Source: Methanolobus sp. ZRKC5 (GTDB taxonomy: Archaea; Halobacteriota; Methanosarcinia; Methanosarcinales; Methanosarcinaceae). From it: 64,000 nucleotides of DNA. The DNA is taken from the NCBI RefSeq assembly GCF_038446525.1, contig NZ_CP151792.1, forward strand, positions 2,976,001-3,040,000, given 5' to 3'. Under the pieces are notes generated by a model that saw nothing but the letters and a program-made list of their open reading frames with translations, had not been told where the DNA came from and made no database searches. Each line of letters begins with the position of its first letter. Position 1 is the first letter of the stretch. This document shows, one piece after another, positions 9,950 to 20,193 of the stretch. The position numbers and the translations under genes are program-made.

Positions 9950-11584
9950 TTATTTTTTCAAAAGCTCAACTGCCAGGTCCCTGAGTTTGAACTTCTGCAC
10001 TTTTCCACTTGCAGTAAGTGGATAATCATCCACGAAGAAAACATGTTTCGGAACTTTGTAGCGTGCTATTTTTGAGCGACTATAATCCCTTACATCCTCT
10101 TCGGTGAGTTCATTTCCGTCCTTGGGGACCACAAAGGCTCCTACTATCTCACCGTATTTCTCATCAGGTATACCAACGACCTGTGCACTCTTGACACCTG
10201 GTACTGTGAACAGGAATTCTTCGATCTCCCTTGGATAGATATTCTCACCGCCACGGATTATCATATCCTTTATACGACCAGTGATGCGGTAATATCCGGC
10301 TTCATCAACTGTTGCAAGGTCTCCGCTGTGCAGCCATCCTTCCTTGTCAATTGCTATCTCTGTCATTTCAGGCATCTTGTAGTATCCTTTCATGACATTG
10401 TAACCACGGCAGCATATCTCACCCTGAACATCCGGTCCCACATTTTCTCCTGTTTCCGGATCGACTATCTTCACCTCTATCTCAGGCAAGGAAGTTCCAA
10501 CTGTACTGACACGGCGCTCGATAGGATCATCTGTGCTGGTCTGGGTAAATACAGGTGATGCTTCTGTAAGTCCGTAGGCAATGGTAATGTCCTTGCAGTT
10601 CATTTCATTGATAACCTTTTTCATAGCTTCAATAGGACATGGAGAACCTGCCATGATACCTGTTCTAAGTGAGGAAAGGTCGAACATTTTGAACATCGGG
10701 TGGCTGAACTCTGCAATGAACATTGTTGGCACACCGTAGAGGGCTGTACATTTTTCTTTCTGGACTGCAGCCAGCACCATGAGCGGGTCGAATAACTCGA
10801 TTATCACAAGTGTACCACCATGGGTTAGAGTTGCAAGTACACCGAGCACAATTCCAAAACAGTGGAAGAGCGGTACGGGCAGGCAGACTATATCTTTTTC
10901 AGTGAATTTCTGCCTTTCTCCGATATAGTATCCGTTGTTTAGGATATTGTAATGGGTCAGCATGACACCTTTCGGGAAACCCGTTGTTCCTGATGTATAC
11001 TGCATATTGATGACATCATGTGTGTCGAGTGTTTTCATGATCTTGTGAATCTCTTCATCATTGCCATGATTTCCCAAAAGGAATAACTCACGGGTGCTGT
11101 ACATTCCCCTGTGTTTTTCCTGACCGATGAAAATAACACTTTTCAGACAAGGGAACTTCTCGCTCTTAAGATTTCCACGGCTCTGTGTCTTCAGTTCAGG
11201 AACCAGTTCATTGATCGTGTCAATATAACTTACGTCCCTGAAACCGTCGATAATGGCAATGGCTTTCAGGTCAGCCTGTTTCATTACATACTCGACTTCA
11301 TGGATCTTGTATGCGGTATTGACTGTAACTAGAACAGCACCGATCTTTGATGTTGCGAACATGAAGGTCAGCCAGTCAGGCACGTTCGTTGCCCATATAC
11401 CAACTTTGTCACCTTTGCCTATACCAAGCTCTATTAGTCCCTTGGCCAGCATATTGACACGCTCGTCGAATTCTTTATAGGTGAATCTCAGATCCCTGTC
11501 GGGATAGATCATAAATTCCCTGTCCGGGTCATTCATGACCTGTTTCTCGAAAAAACCACCAATTGTATCATTTGTAAAAGGCAT
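9950..11584 (-). CDS. AMP-forming acyl-CoA synthetase
   Basis: 544 residues from the ATG at 11584, preceded by AAGGAGA; the frame is open 41 codons further but overlaps the upstream thioesterase gene. ANL-family landmarks: the P-loop [11 protein letters not shown] at about 196-206, YGLTEASPV, the GWLHSGDLA and [20 protein letters not shown] hinge motifs, and the catalytic lysine in [12 protein letters not shown]. It activates a carboxylic acid (probably medium- or branched-chain) to the CoA thioester using ATP. The three genes regulator, thioesterase and synthetase run in one direction with short gaps, so this looks like an acyl-CoA turnover operon under the first gene's control. Confidence 0.88.
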   Translation of the reverse strand: MPFTNDTIGGFFEKQVMNDPDREFMIYPDRDLRFTYKEFDERVNMLAKGLIELGIGKGDKVGIWATNVPDWLTFMFATSKIGAVLVTVNTAYKIHEVEYVMKQADLKAIAIIDGFRDVSYIDTINELVPELKTQSRGNLKSEKFPCLKSVIFIGQEKHRGMYSTRELFLLGNHGNDEEIHKIMKTLDTHDVINMQYTSGTTGFPKGVMLTHYNILNNGYYIGERQKFTEKDIVCLPVPLFHCFGIVLGVLATLTHGGTLVIIELFDPLMVLAAVQKEKCTALYGVPTMFIAEFSHPMFKMFDLSSLRTGIMAGSPCPIEAMKKVINEMNCKDITIAYGLTEASPVFTQTSTDDPIERRVSTVGTSLPEIEVKIVDPETGENVGPDVQGEICCRGYNVMKGYYKMPEMTEIAIDKEGWLHSGDLATVDEAGYYRITGRIKDMIIRGGENIYPREIEEFLFTVPGVKSAQVVGIPDEKYGEIVGAFVVPKDGNELTEEDVRDYSRSKIARYKVPKHVFFVDDYPLTASGKVQKFKLRDLAVELLKK

Positions 11585-11603
11585 GATTAATTTCTCCTTG
11601 ATA

Positions 11604-12020
11604 TCATTTACAACTATCACTTTCTTCCTGCAGGTGCTCTTCAAGGTCTTTCCTTCTGTCATCAGGTATAGGAACCGATTTCTTATTGATGAAATCGTAG
11701 TGAACAATTGTAGATCTGCCTATTGCACCAATTTTCCCGTTTTGCCATGCTTCCTGGGTTACTGTGAATGATGAGTTACCTATCCTTGAGATGTAGGTGA
11801 GTATATCGACGTCTGCTCCATAGAACATTTCACCTACGTAATTGTACTCTGTCCTTGCCATGATAAGTTTCCAGTTCTCATAGCTCAGGTCAAGGTCAGG
11901 AGTAAACAGTCTGAATACAGGATTACGAGCCTGTTCGAACCATATGGCAATGGCAATATTATTGGCGTGTTTTAATCCGTCAATATCACCGAATCTGGGA
12001 GTAACAGTTGTTTTGAACAT
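11604..12020 (-). CDS. Acyl-CoA thioesterase, hot-dog fold
   Basis: 138 residues resembling the 4-hydroxybenzoyl-CoA/YbgC-type thioesterases. The N-terminus has [13 protein letters not shown], where the aspartate-x-aspartate and following HANN correspond to the family's catalytic region. The FEQAR helix and the [15 protein letters not shown] strand follow the usual order, and the length is normal. It hydrolyses acyl-CoA thioesters in the cytoplasm. It sits 14 bases after the regulator gene and 19 bases before the acyl-CoA synthetase start, opposing the synthetase reaction. Confidence 0.8.
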   Translation of the reverse strand: MFKTTVTPRFGDIDGLKHANNIAIAIWFEQARNPVFRLFTPDLDLSYENWKLIMARTEYNYVGEMFYGADVDILTYISRIGNSSFTVTQEAWQNGKIGAIGRSTIVHYDFINKKSVPIPDDRRKDLEEHLQEESDSCK

Positions 12021-12034
12021 ATTGATCTTCTTTA

Positions 12035-12613
12035 TTAGTAAGGAGCGTATACGACTGCCAGTATCTTTGCATCTTCATTACCCATTGCATGGACATAGTG
12101 AGGAACTATAGAATCGTAATAGATACTGTCACCGCTTGAGAGCTTGAAGCTGTCCTTTCCGTAAAGGATCTCTATCTGGCCATTGAGTACGTAAATGAAC
12201 TCTTCTCCTTCATGTGAAGATTGTTTTGCCTCACCTGATCCAGGAGGATGAACATCAATTATGAATGGTTCCATATGCCTGTCAGCCTTGTCACTAGCAA
12301 GTGAAAAGAAGTCTAGTGTGCTTTTTTCACATGTGTCGCAGTTACCGGAGAACTTTACGATATTTTTTGAAGCGCCGCTTTTAGTAACCACAGGTTCGTT
12401 GTGAGGAGCATCATCAAGGAAAGTGCCCAAACGAACTCCAAGAGCCCTTGCGATTTGCATCAGGGGAGTCAATGAAGGAACAAGTGCACCATTTTCAAGT
12501 TGTTCGATGAGTTCACTGTTTGTATTGCTACTTTTTGCCAGTTCTTCCACAGACATTTTCTGCATTTCACGTATCTGGCGTATTTTATCGCCCAATTGGT
12601 TCTTTTCAGCCAT
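12035..12613 (-). CDS. XRE-family transcriptional regulator with cupin domain
   Basis: 192 residues. Residues 7-62 form a helix-turn-helix of the XRE type ([20 protein letters not shown], then [20 protein letters not shown]). Residues about 120-190 are a cupin_2 sensor domain ([37 protein letters not shown]). A linker with two cysteines (CDTC) lies between. This architecture is known from regulators that bind a small ligand in the cupin barrel. As the first gene of the regulator-thioesterase-synthetase operon it probably controls acyl-CoA metabolism, including its own transcription; the ligand is not known. Confidence 0.85.
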   Translation of the reverse strand: MAEKNQLGDKIRQIREMQKMSVEELAKSSNTNSELIEQLENGALVPSLTPLMQIARALGVRLGTFLDDAPHNEPVVTKSGASKNIVKFSGNCDTCEKSTLDFFSLASDKADRHMEPFIIDVHPPGSGEAKQSSHEGEEFIYVLNGQIEILYGKDSFKLSSGDSIYYDSIVPHYVHAMGNEDAKILAVVYAPY

Positions 12614-12722
12614 TGTGTATTCCTCTTATTGTTTTTGTCAAAATCGTGTTCTAATGCTTATGATATTTTGAGTTATAACATTTACCTTATTGTAGTATTT
12701 CAGCATATTATAGTGGAATTTT

Positions 12723-12881
12723 ATGAACGTTAGTGAAACAAAAAACGACACGGCTATTATTAAATTGTTCGCTTTGATTAATACATCCGATAGCACTAAA
12801 TTGGATTTTTTGATGGCATTTAAACATTGTAGCGAGTTTGCAGGAATATCACCAAGTGAACTAATTGTAGTTCTGGAATAG
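12723..12881 (+). CDS. Small protein of unknown function, 52 residues
   Basis: ATG at 12723 to TAG at 12879-12881, reading MNVSETKNDTAIIKLFALI and ending GISPSELIVVLE. The codon pattern and helical composition look like a real protein, but I do not recognise it. Its stop lies in the target duplication of the inverted-repeat element that starts at 12883. If that element and one target copy are removed, the frame could instead read WEQLK before stopping. So the present C-terminus may be an artefact of insertion. Confidence 0.4.
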   Translation: MNVSETKNDTAIIKLFALINTSDSTKLDFLMAFKHCSEFAGISPSELIVVLE

Positions 12882-12936
12882 GGGCTCTGTATAAATCCTT
12901 ATTTGAAAAATAAAAACAATCTTGAAATACTCATAA

Positions 12937-14082
12937 GAGGATTTCGATAAACTACCATCAATACTCATACAATTTAATAAAATTTAAATAATAGCAAAGC
13001 AAATTTACTATTATGGATTCTTTTACTGATTTTGCCTTAAATGAAGAATATAAGCGTCTCCAATCTGTCGGAGATAAGCTTGCTGAAATTGAATATTTAG
13101 TAGATTGGAAGCCTTTTCGCCCTATTCTGGAGTCAATGTACATAAACAGAACAGCTTCAGGCGGACGGCCTGAAGCTGATGTTATTGTAATGTTCAAGAT
13201 GCTTGTTCTGCAACAATGGCATGGTCTTTCTGATGCTGAGCTTGAAAAGCAGTGTATTGACAGGATATCCTTTAGGAAATTCCTGGGATTTCCTGAATAT
13301 GTACCAGACAGTACAACTGTCTGGTCATTCAGGAAGAGAATTATCGACAATGGTAAAGAAAAAGCGGTGTGGGATGAAATGCAGAATCAGCTTGATGCTC
13401 TTGGTTTGAAGATTAAAAAAGGAATGATCCAGGATGCAACTTTTATTCACTCAGATCCAGGACATGCAAAAGCAGATGTACTCAGAGGAAAAGATGCGAA
13501 AACAAGAAGAAGCAAAGATGGAACCTGGACTAAGAAAAATGGTAAATCTCACTTTGGATACAAACTTCATACAATTATTGATAAGGATTATGAACTAATC
13601 AGAAGATTTGAGACAACAACTGCATCACTTCACGATTCACAGGTTGATCTGTCTGAAAAGGGTGAAGTGGTGTATAGAGATAAAGGATATTTTGGAGCAA
13701 TAGCAAAAGGTTTTGCAGCAACAATGCAACGAGCTGTAAGAGGACATCCTTTAGGAATAATGGATATCCTCAGAAATGAAAGAATAAGTGTGAAAAGAGT
13801 CCCTTGCGAAAGAGTGTATGCAGTGACAAAAGAAATATTTAAAACCAGAAAGGTTCTTGTTACAACTGTAGAAAGAGTGAATGCAAAAATGTTGATGACA
13901 GCTTTTTGTTTTAATCTGCATCAATTGAGGACACTAAAAACCAAAGGAGTAATTTAGGATAGCGGAAGCTATACTAAAAATAAGGATTAATGAAGAGAAA
14001 TAAACAAAATGATAAAAAATGAGAGGATATAATTGAGTTTGAATACTTTAATGATCTAAAATGAGGGAATATCGAAATCCTC
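12937..14082 (+). mobile_element. IS5-type element, copy 1
   Basis: 1,146 bases with 13-base terminal repeats GAGGATTTCGATA and TATCGAAATCCTC. The 4-base target duplication ATAA is at 12933-12936 and 14083-14086. It contains one intact transposase gene. Inserted within the MITE-like element. Confidence 0.93.
13013..13957 (+). CDS. IS5-family transposase, copy 1
   Basis: 314 residues, DDE transposase of the IS5 family: N-terminal SGGRPEADVIVMFKMLVLQQ, PDSTTVWSFRKRI, first catalytic aspartate in IQDATFIHSDPGHAKAD, second in HDSQVDL/YRDKGYFG, and the C-terminal glutamate in RVPCERVYAV. Copies 1, 2 and 3 encode identical proteins, which implies recent transposition. Confidence 0.92.
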   Translation: MDSFTDFALNEEYKRLQSVGDKLAEIEYLVDWKPFRPILESMYINRTASGGRPEADVIVMFKMLVLQQWHGLSDAELEKQCIDRISFRKFLGFPEYVPDSTTVWSFRKRIIDNGKEKAVWDEMQNQLDALGLKIKKGMIQDATFIHSDPGHAKADVLRGKDAKTRRSKDGTWTKKNGKSHFGYKLHTIIDKDYELIRRFETTTASLHDSQVDLSEKGEVVYRDKGYFGAIAKGFAATMQRAVRGHPLGIMDILRNERISVKRVPCERVYAVTKEIFKTRKVLVTTVERVNAKMLMTAFCFNLHQLRTLKTKGVI

Positions 14083-14326
14083 ATAAGTTTTTCCCCTCTC
14101 CCCCAAACTCCCTCACCCCTTTTTTTTATAAACAGGAGTCCTTATAGTAGGCGTTTTATCATCCTTATTCCATGTAATACAAAATTACACTTAGAGAATC
14201 CATCATCTTTCAATCAGAATATAATCAATCAGGAAAAATTGAAAAATATCTTTAATATCGGATAGTATATTTTCAATGATCATTAGCTTTCATTCTCGCC
14301 TGAATACCGAGGATTTCTACAGAGTC

Positions 14327-14583
14327 GGAATGGGAGCAACTGAAATAGCGAGTTTAACAGTAAGCCAATTTAAATGACAAATTATAGTTTCACATTCATA
14401 AATAATAAATATATACTGTGGTGTGGATGTTGCTATATACTTTAACATCCAAACTAATATGGGGTTAATTATACATGCACAGTTTATTATAATTAATGGG
14501 GTGGGCTATGACAACTCTTTTTAATGATTGTTAACTGTGTTAATTTTTCATGTAATAAATTTATTTTATGGGGAAATTAATTT
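14327..14583 (+). promoter_or_regulatory. Upstream region of the foreign cassette
   Basis: No gene seen. AT-rich stretch with an AAATATATAC box near 14406-14416 and a short hairpin, GGATGTT then AACATCC, about 14424-14452. GGGGAAATT immediately precedes the ATG at 14584 and acts as ribosome site. Promoter position is inference. Confidence 0.35.
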
Positions 14584-17500
14584 ATGACAGATGAAAGGTT
14601 CCAAGGCACGGGAGAAAAGGAGACCAGTGTTTCCAGAGATGAAGCTTTTAATGTAGTTGATTTAATTGAAACCGAAATTAACAAACGCGTTGAGCAGCTC
14701 GAAAATCACTATGAAAGCCGGGTAGGTAAAACAGGAATAGATGAAGAAACAATATTATCATCAATCGATAAGAACCTATCAATCAGTGATTCAATTCAAA
14801 CCAAAATAAATGAACGTATTTCAATGCATGTGGCTAAGTCCAGGGTGTATGAAGAAAAAGCAGAAGTTGCCTTTAAAAATTTCATTCCATCAAAAGTATC
14901 GGAGGAATTGCGTAAAGATACGACTTACATTTCCTCGGACGATAACCAACAGACAGCTCAGGAAACGATTATCAAAGCCGACCTCGCCCAAACGGCGGAA
15001 GTGAAATGGAAAAAAGGTATTACTCTAAGCCTATCAGATAAGGATTTGAGTGAACTTGGAATTCAAAAAGTTGATGACGGGTCTACCGGGAATGTCCAAC
15101 CAGACAAACTGATGGCCTATATTGAAAAACGAACATTGCAGACTGAATTGTTTGCCAGAACAGATTTGCTTACCAATTGTAAAGTAAGCAAAGTTGCTGA
15201 ACAGGTCCTTGAAGATATGATCTTTTCTGAACCTGTTGAATCCACAGATACAACTCAATCGGATATCTTTGAGCAAAATACTGACAGTGAAGGAAGTGAA
15301 TTAACAGTAGATTCTTTGGTGAAAGACCAAGTTGCCTTGCAAATGAAGCATACCACTTCCCCGGAGGCTAAGTTGAAATTTGGAATTTCGGATCGCGCAA
15401 GTCAAAAGGATATTGAGCTGGATACGAAAGGATTCAACATAAGCGGTGGTCCGGCAGATGTGGCTGCTTATCATGATTTTTATGATCTTCAGATTGCTTT
15501 CCGTCATATATGGACTGAATTGTTCGATCAAGAGTTGGCTAAAAAAGGAAAAGAGCTTTATGAGGAAGCTCTCAAAGAAAAAGAGTATAAAGGTATAAAA
15601 ATACCGAAAGACACGGTCACCTCAGTTGAGGAGCTTAAACAGTTTAAGGACTACTTGCGTCACACCAAAGAAAAAATCGCTGGTGATGATCCAAGATTTA
15701 AAGAAGTAAAAACCTATCTTTTGCCGGAAATAACGGCTTTTCAATGGAGTTGTTTGGACGAGCCAACACAAGATGCAATATATGGTCTAATGCTTAGTTT
15801 GAAGGCAAGTTCCTCTACATCTGGTTATGCTCCAGGTGCCGCCGAAAAGGTGGTATTTCAGGAACAAACAGATGCTCGTAAAATACTTGTTACTGCCCTT
15901 AATAAAAAAAGCAGAATTGAAAATCTATTTGAAGATCTGGAAGAACGTTTGAAGGGAAAATACTCATTCGATGTTTTTGCAAAAAACGCCATCAACTTTG
16001 GTATCCTTGTTAACTATAGGCAAAAGTGGAACCCGCTGAATTATCAAGTCGGTGAACTTGTATCTACTATACCAATGGCTCCAAAGGAAGTACGCCGATA
16101 TACAAAGAAAAAAGTCGTAAAAAAGAGTAGGGCCATCAAAGAAATAGAGAATGCACTACAAATCAAAAAAATGGATTCTTCTGATACCTATCGTTCACAT
16201 GCCGAGATTATTCGCCGTGCCACGAACAAAACAAATTTCAATCATACGGCTGAAGGAGGGGTTAATTTTGCTGTTTGGAACGCAAAAGGAAACCACAGTA
16301 TGACAATTGATGCTGCCAAACACTCCTCTCAAACAAAAAAGGAATTTCGCGAAGCCGTATTAAAGGCAGCACAAGAATACAAAAATGAATATAAGCTGGA
16401 GATAAATACGACTACTAGTGAAGAATATGAAGAGGCAACATCAGGCGAAATCAGTAACCCAAATGACGAAATTTCGGTTACGTACTTATTTTATGAACTT
16501 CAGCGTCGTTATGAAGTGAGCGAAAAAATCCATAAACTGACTCCGGTGGTATTAGTAGCCAATGAAGTACCTCGTCCAGATGAAATTGATGAAGATTGGC
16601 TGCTGGCCCATGATTGGATTTTAAGACGAGTAATCCTCGATGATTCTTTTGTTACCGGTTTAGATTACTTATCTGATAAGTTTGTTGGGGATGAGCTGTC
16701 AGTGGATGTACTTCAAAATAATCTAGATATACAGCTGAAAATTGTTGATAAGGTAACACAACAAGTAACTATGACCTCCAAAGCCCTTGAGAAAACCCAA
16801 GAGGCTCTTGATATAGCCATGGACAAATATGCTCAGAGTTTAACCAGCAAGAATGAAGGGTTCTTGTCCGATGTTAATACCTTTTTATTTGGCGGAGCAT
16901 CAGATACGTCAGAAACGATCTAGGCCCGGGCAGAAGCAGCCAAGGAAACATTCCAACGTGCCGAGCGGAAAGAAAAAGAGATGCGCACACGCCTTCAACA
17001 CGAAGTAACGGCACTGGAGTCTGCGACCAGTAAATACTCTCAAGCTCTTGAAGAACAATTTAATCGCAGAACTGAGATTCTGAGACTTCGAGTGCATGTG
17101 AAAGATAATATCCTTTATTATATACAGGCTATTTGGGACCAGGAACCACCAGACCAGCGCTTTTTTAGACTCTACCAACTTAAAGTCCCAGACATTAAGT
17201 ATACTCCTGGAATTAAATCCGCACCTAGTGAAATAGATGTTTGGGTGGGCGGTAAAAAAAAGCAATTCATAATCGATTTAAGTATTCCTGCACAAATTGA
17301 CGTTAATTATAAGAGCTTAATAGAAGTCGCAGACCTTGACAACTTGCTTGGTTACAAAGGAAATTACATGATCTTTCCACTTAAACGAAATAATCCCGTG
17401 ACCCTCTATATGATGCAGGACTATATGGACCTGCAAGAAACAGCACAGCTATGGGATCCAGATGAAGCAGGCAATTACACTATAGATGAATTAAAACAAT

Positions 17501-17859
17501 TAATTCGATGTTATTTTGAGATAAATCCAGGTGCTTTTACAGAGGACGTAAGGAACAAATATAGGGATTTGCTAATTAAGCGCCTCATGGACCCCCATCG
17601 TGACAAAGAAATCGTTATCGCACCGACAGATTCCCTATATATCGAGGCGTTACCAGGCAAGCATCCAATTCTCGAGGATTTCAAGCTTATCCATCGGGTC
17701 GTTGATGTTAAAAAGGCACAATCTGAAGTGCGTCACGAAGAACTGGAGAATATTCGTCTGGCAGCCAGGGTAGTTAAAGGTGAATTTGATGACCCGGACG
17801 TGGAGAAGAAGATTGTTATTGAAAAGGATACAGACGTTAGTGTCTCGACGGAGTCCTAA
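14584..17859 (+). CDS. Very large unrecognised protein with in-frame TAG (codon 780)
   Basis: The frame runs 1,091 codons from the ATG at 14584 and is interrupted once, by TAG at 16921-16923; coding resumes at once with ARAEAAKETFQRAERKEKEM and continues to TAA at 17859. The TAG sits in a long coiled coil (LEKTQEALDIAMDKYAQSL before it, charged heptads after it). Other visible parts: an N-terminal acidic helical region, a basic strip RRYTKKKVVKKSRAIKEIE near residue 510-530, and a globular C-terminal domain with GGKKKQFIIDLSIPAQIDVN. No domain recognised. In pyrrolysine-using methanogens UAG can be read as pyrrolysine; a simple amber mutation (for example from CAG) is equally possible. If translation stops, a 292-residue C-terminal piece could start at the ATG 16981, but no good ribosome site is seen there. 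Confidence 0.6.
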
Positions 17860-17880
17860 GTTGAATATGGATGGTTTTCC

Positions 17881-19470
17881 ATGGCAAATCCTCCAAACTA
17901 TTCACAGTTGAGTTCTCGTGGTACTGCAACCACGAGTACGACTCCGAATTCACGATTAAATGTACGTCCTCATACAGTATTTCGTTATCGGGGTATGAAA
18001 AGGGAGTCGGTACAGCGACTTGACAGTTATGCAGCCTCCCTGCGGCAAGGGATGCAAGCCAGCGTAAGAACAATGTCCAATAGCCAACTTTTGGACGAAG
18101 CTAAGCTGCTGAACACTCGTCTTTTTGAATCAAAAGAAGAAATTGGTCCACAGGAAAAAGAAGCTATTGCAGAAACCTTGATATTAATGCGACAAGAGCT
18201 TGCGTATCGTATTCAAAAGGCTGCAGAACACCAAAAAACGACTCAACCGGTCCTTGAGCATATTAAATGGGAGGGTAAAGGCGGGCATGTCAATGATATC
18301 TACCCATTTTTCATGGTTGATTATTGGTCGACCTTTGTAAAAACAAAGTCGCAGTCCAAGTTCATCCTTCCGAAGTCTGCTGAAATCGCCAAATGGACGA
18401 ATACAAAACTAATAGAAGAAGCAGAAGGACTCAATAATATTTTTCTGAAGTATCTAACGGCGAAAGAAAAAACGAAAAAGGATATAGGGCCGATTGCGGA
18501 TACATTAATCGTCATGCACAATGATATGGATCGGCGGATTGGGGAGGCAACGAGAAAGCAAATGAAGTTCCTCCCCATTCTCAGAGGAGTTACCTGGCTT
18601 AGCGAAAATCTTGCAGGAATTGCAGAAGGGGTTTCCCCGTTTTCAATGATCGATATCTGGAGCTTGTACAAAAGTCCCAAGCAACGACCGAAAAGTCTTG
18701 TGAAACGATATGCTTTTGGAGATGAAGTAATAGAGGGGGATGTCCCTCCAAAACCAAAGAAATGTATAGTCCCTACAAGAATTACAGAGAAGAAGGCGGC
18801 AGATAGAGCGCGAAAAGCAATTGATATTGCTACTCTCCCGGTGAACTTCAAGGGTGAACTGTGGTATTATTGCATACTATATCGGATGAATAAACGCAAT
18901 GCTGATATGTGGTGGATGGACCAAAATGCGTTTTTTGCAGCAGGCATTTTTGAAAAAAATTTGTTGATAGACTTGAAGTTAAGGATTGAAAAAGATGCAA
19001 CAGTTAAGATTACTAAGATAGGGAGTTATACACTTTCAAATAAGCAGATAACAAAACTGAACAAAATTGATAAAGATTGGGCACGAAAAATTGTATACCC
19101 TGAAGAATTCGGCATGACTAAGCATAAAGCCGATTTGGAGTGTATAAAGCTTGCAAAAGTGTTAGCTAAACCTGAACTGGACAAATATTGGGTCCGGCAT
19201 TTGAAAAATAGAAACGCCACTAGAGAATTACTAAAAATAATAAGAGACTCATGGTGCGATGACAGGATTATCTTGACTAAATTAAGTGAACTTCGCAAGA
19301 AAATAGATGATGCATTTTCACAGATGAAGACAATTGAAAATAGTGTGCCTAATTGTGATACTTCATCTACGGCGCCCTATCTTACAAGGAAAATTTGTAG
19401 TAGATGGAAAAAAGCGGTAGATGATAATAATTCCTTTCTCAACTGTAAAAAAAAATATGGGGATAAATGA
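17881..19470 (+). CDS. Unrecognised protein with an internal duplication
   Basis: 529 residues, starting 21 bases after the preceding stop, so probably co-transcribed with the 1,091-codon gene. Two copies of a roughly 90-residue unit are visible: residues about 64-150 (SNSQLLDEAKLLN, IGPQEKEAIAETLILM, YPFFMVDYWS) and about 171-261 (TNTKLIEEAEGLN, IGPIADTLIVM, SPFSMIDIWS). The remainder is lysine-rich, with a tryptophan-rich patch NADMWWMDQNAFFAAG. No signal peptide or membrane segment. I do not recognise the family. Pairing with the upstream giant protein suggests that they act together. Confidence 0.7.
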   Translation: MANPPNYSQLSSRGTATTSTTPNSRLNVRPHTVFRYRGMKRESVQRLDSYAASLRQGMQASVRTMSNSQLLDEAKLLNTRLFESKEEIGPQEKEAIAETLILMRQELAYRIQKAAEHQKTTQPVLEHIKWEGKGGHVNDIYPFFMVDYWSTFVKTKSQSKFILPKSAEIAKWTNTKLIEEAEGLNNIFLKYLTAKEKTKKDIGPIADTLIVMHNDMDRRIGEATRKQMKFLPILRGVTWLSENLAGIAEGVSPFSMIDIWSLYKSPKQRPKSLVKRYAFGDEVIEGDVPPKPKKCIVPTRITEKKAADRARKAIDIATLPVNFKGELWYYCILYRMNKRNADMWWMDQNAFFAAGIFEKNLLIDLKLRIEKDATVKITKIGSYTLSNKQITKLNKIDKDWARKIVYPEEFGMTKHKADLECIKLAKVLAKPELDKYWVRHLKNRNATRELLKIIRDSWCDDRIILTKLSELRKKIDDAFSQMKTIENSVPNCDTSSTAPYLTRKICSRWKKAVDDNNSFLNCKKKYGDK

Positions 19471-19494
19471 TAAGGAGCATATGTCGTGGCTAAT

Positions 19495-19519
19495 CGGGTA
19501 GTGGGAGTATTTCTACCCG
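19495..19519 (+). terminator. Hairpin terminator after the foreign cassette
   Basis: CGGGTAG, 11-base loop, CTACCCG, followed by ACTACTTTTAA. It lies about 25 bases after the stop of the 529-residue gene. Confidence 0.5.
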
Positions 19520-19967
19520 ACTACTTTTAACCCGAATTTGAGTTGCGAAAGCTGGTGTGAAGGATCAGAGATTTAAGCGAAAGTATCTTTTACTGATTTC
19601 GTAGCTGAGAAAAAGATTCAGGGTGAAACATGGGAAAGGCCTGAAATGTCTATTGTCTGGCAAATTCAGTCGATGATAATTGGATTAGCAAAGGCCATAT
19701 TGCATCTTGTCTGAATATTGATGATTTGCACAAAGCCGGAAATTTTATTCTTCAATGGCATTGCCATGTCAATAAATTTCCTATTCATTCTCTTGGTTAT
19801 ACTATGCGAAATACCCCTTGCCGGTATCAGTCCAATTTCATGCACATACGGGAAAATATAAACAATATTCATCCCGCATGTACAATTCAGAGTGCTGTGC
19901 ATATACGCCATATTCAGCACGAACACACCGAACATCAGTCACTTAGAATCAGCCAATTGTTTTATGT
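19520..19967. other. Gene-free stretch
   Basis: No convincing gene on either strand; the open frames present are short and lack ribosome sites. It ends at the target site of the first MITE. Confidence 0.4.
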
Positions 19968-19976
19968 CTTTTATTG

Positions 19977-20170
19977 GTAACTATTCAGCCTGATAAAAAC
20001 GCTATCAATAACAATCTTGACAAAAAGTTGAAACGTAAATTTCATTAGAATCATTTATTTTGATTGTTGCTATTGATTGCTTTTTTGATTGTTAGATTGT
20101 TAGTGAGCAGACATCTCTATTTCGATGAAATCAGTACCAATAGGCAAATCGTGCCAGGCTGAATAGTTAC
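19977..20170 (+). mobile_element. 194-bp MITE with IS66-type ends, copy 1
   Basis: Begins GTAACTATTCAGCCTG and ends CAGGCTGAATAGTTAC, the same termini as the IS66 copies here. CTTTTATT occurs at 19968-19975 and 20171-20178, with one extra G before the left end, giving an imperfect 8-base duplication. No coding capacity of its own. Confidence 0.88.
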
Positions 20171-20193
20171 CTTTTATTTAAAATTTCTCACAA

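Larger units (their letters stand above)
12883..14326 (+). mobile_element. MITE-like inverted-repeat element (GGCTCTGTA family), interrupted by IS5
   Basis: The left end GGCTCTGTATAAATCC (12883-12898) pairs with the right end GGATTTCTACAGAGTC (14311-14326) with two mismatches. Flanks GGAATAGG (12875-12882) and GGAATGGG (14327-14334) match at 7 of 8 bases, consistent with an 8-base target duplication. Without the IS5 copy (12937-14082) and one 4-base duplicate the element is about 294 bases and has no coding capacity. Its right end resembles the left end of the 131-base element at 59309, and its internal part resembles 42966-43160. Confidence 0.65.

Noticed and set aside
11585-11707. N-terminal extension of the acyl-CoA synthetase
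   Set aside because: It overlaps the thioesterase gene in another frame; ATG at 11584 has AAGGAGA upstream.
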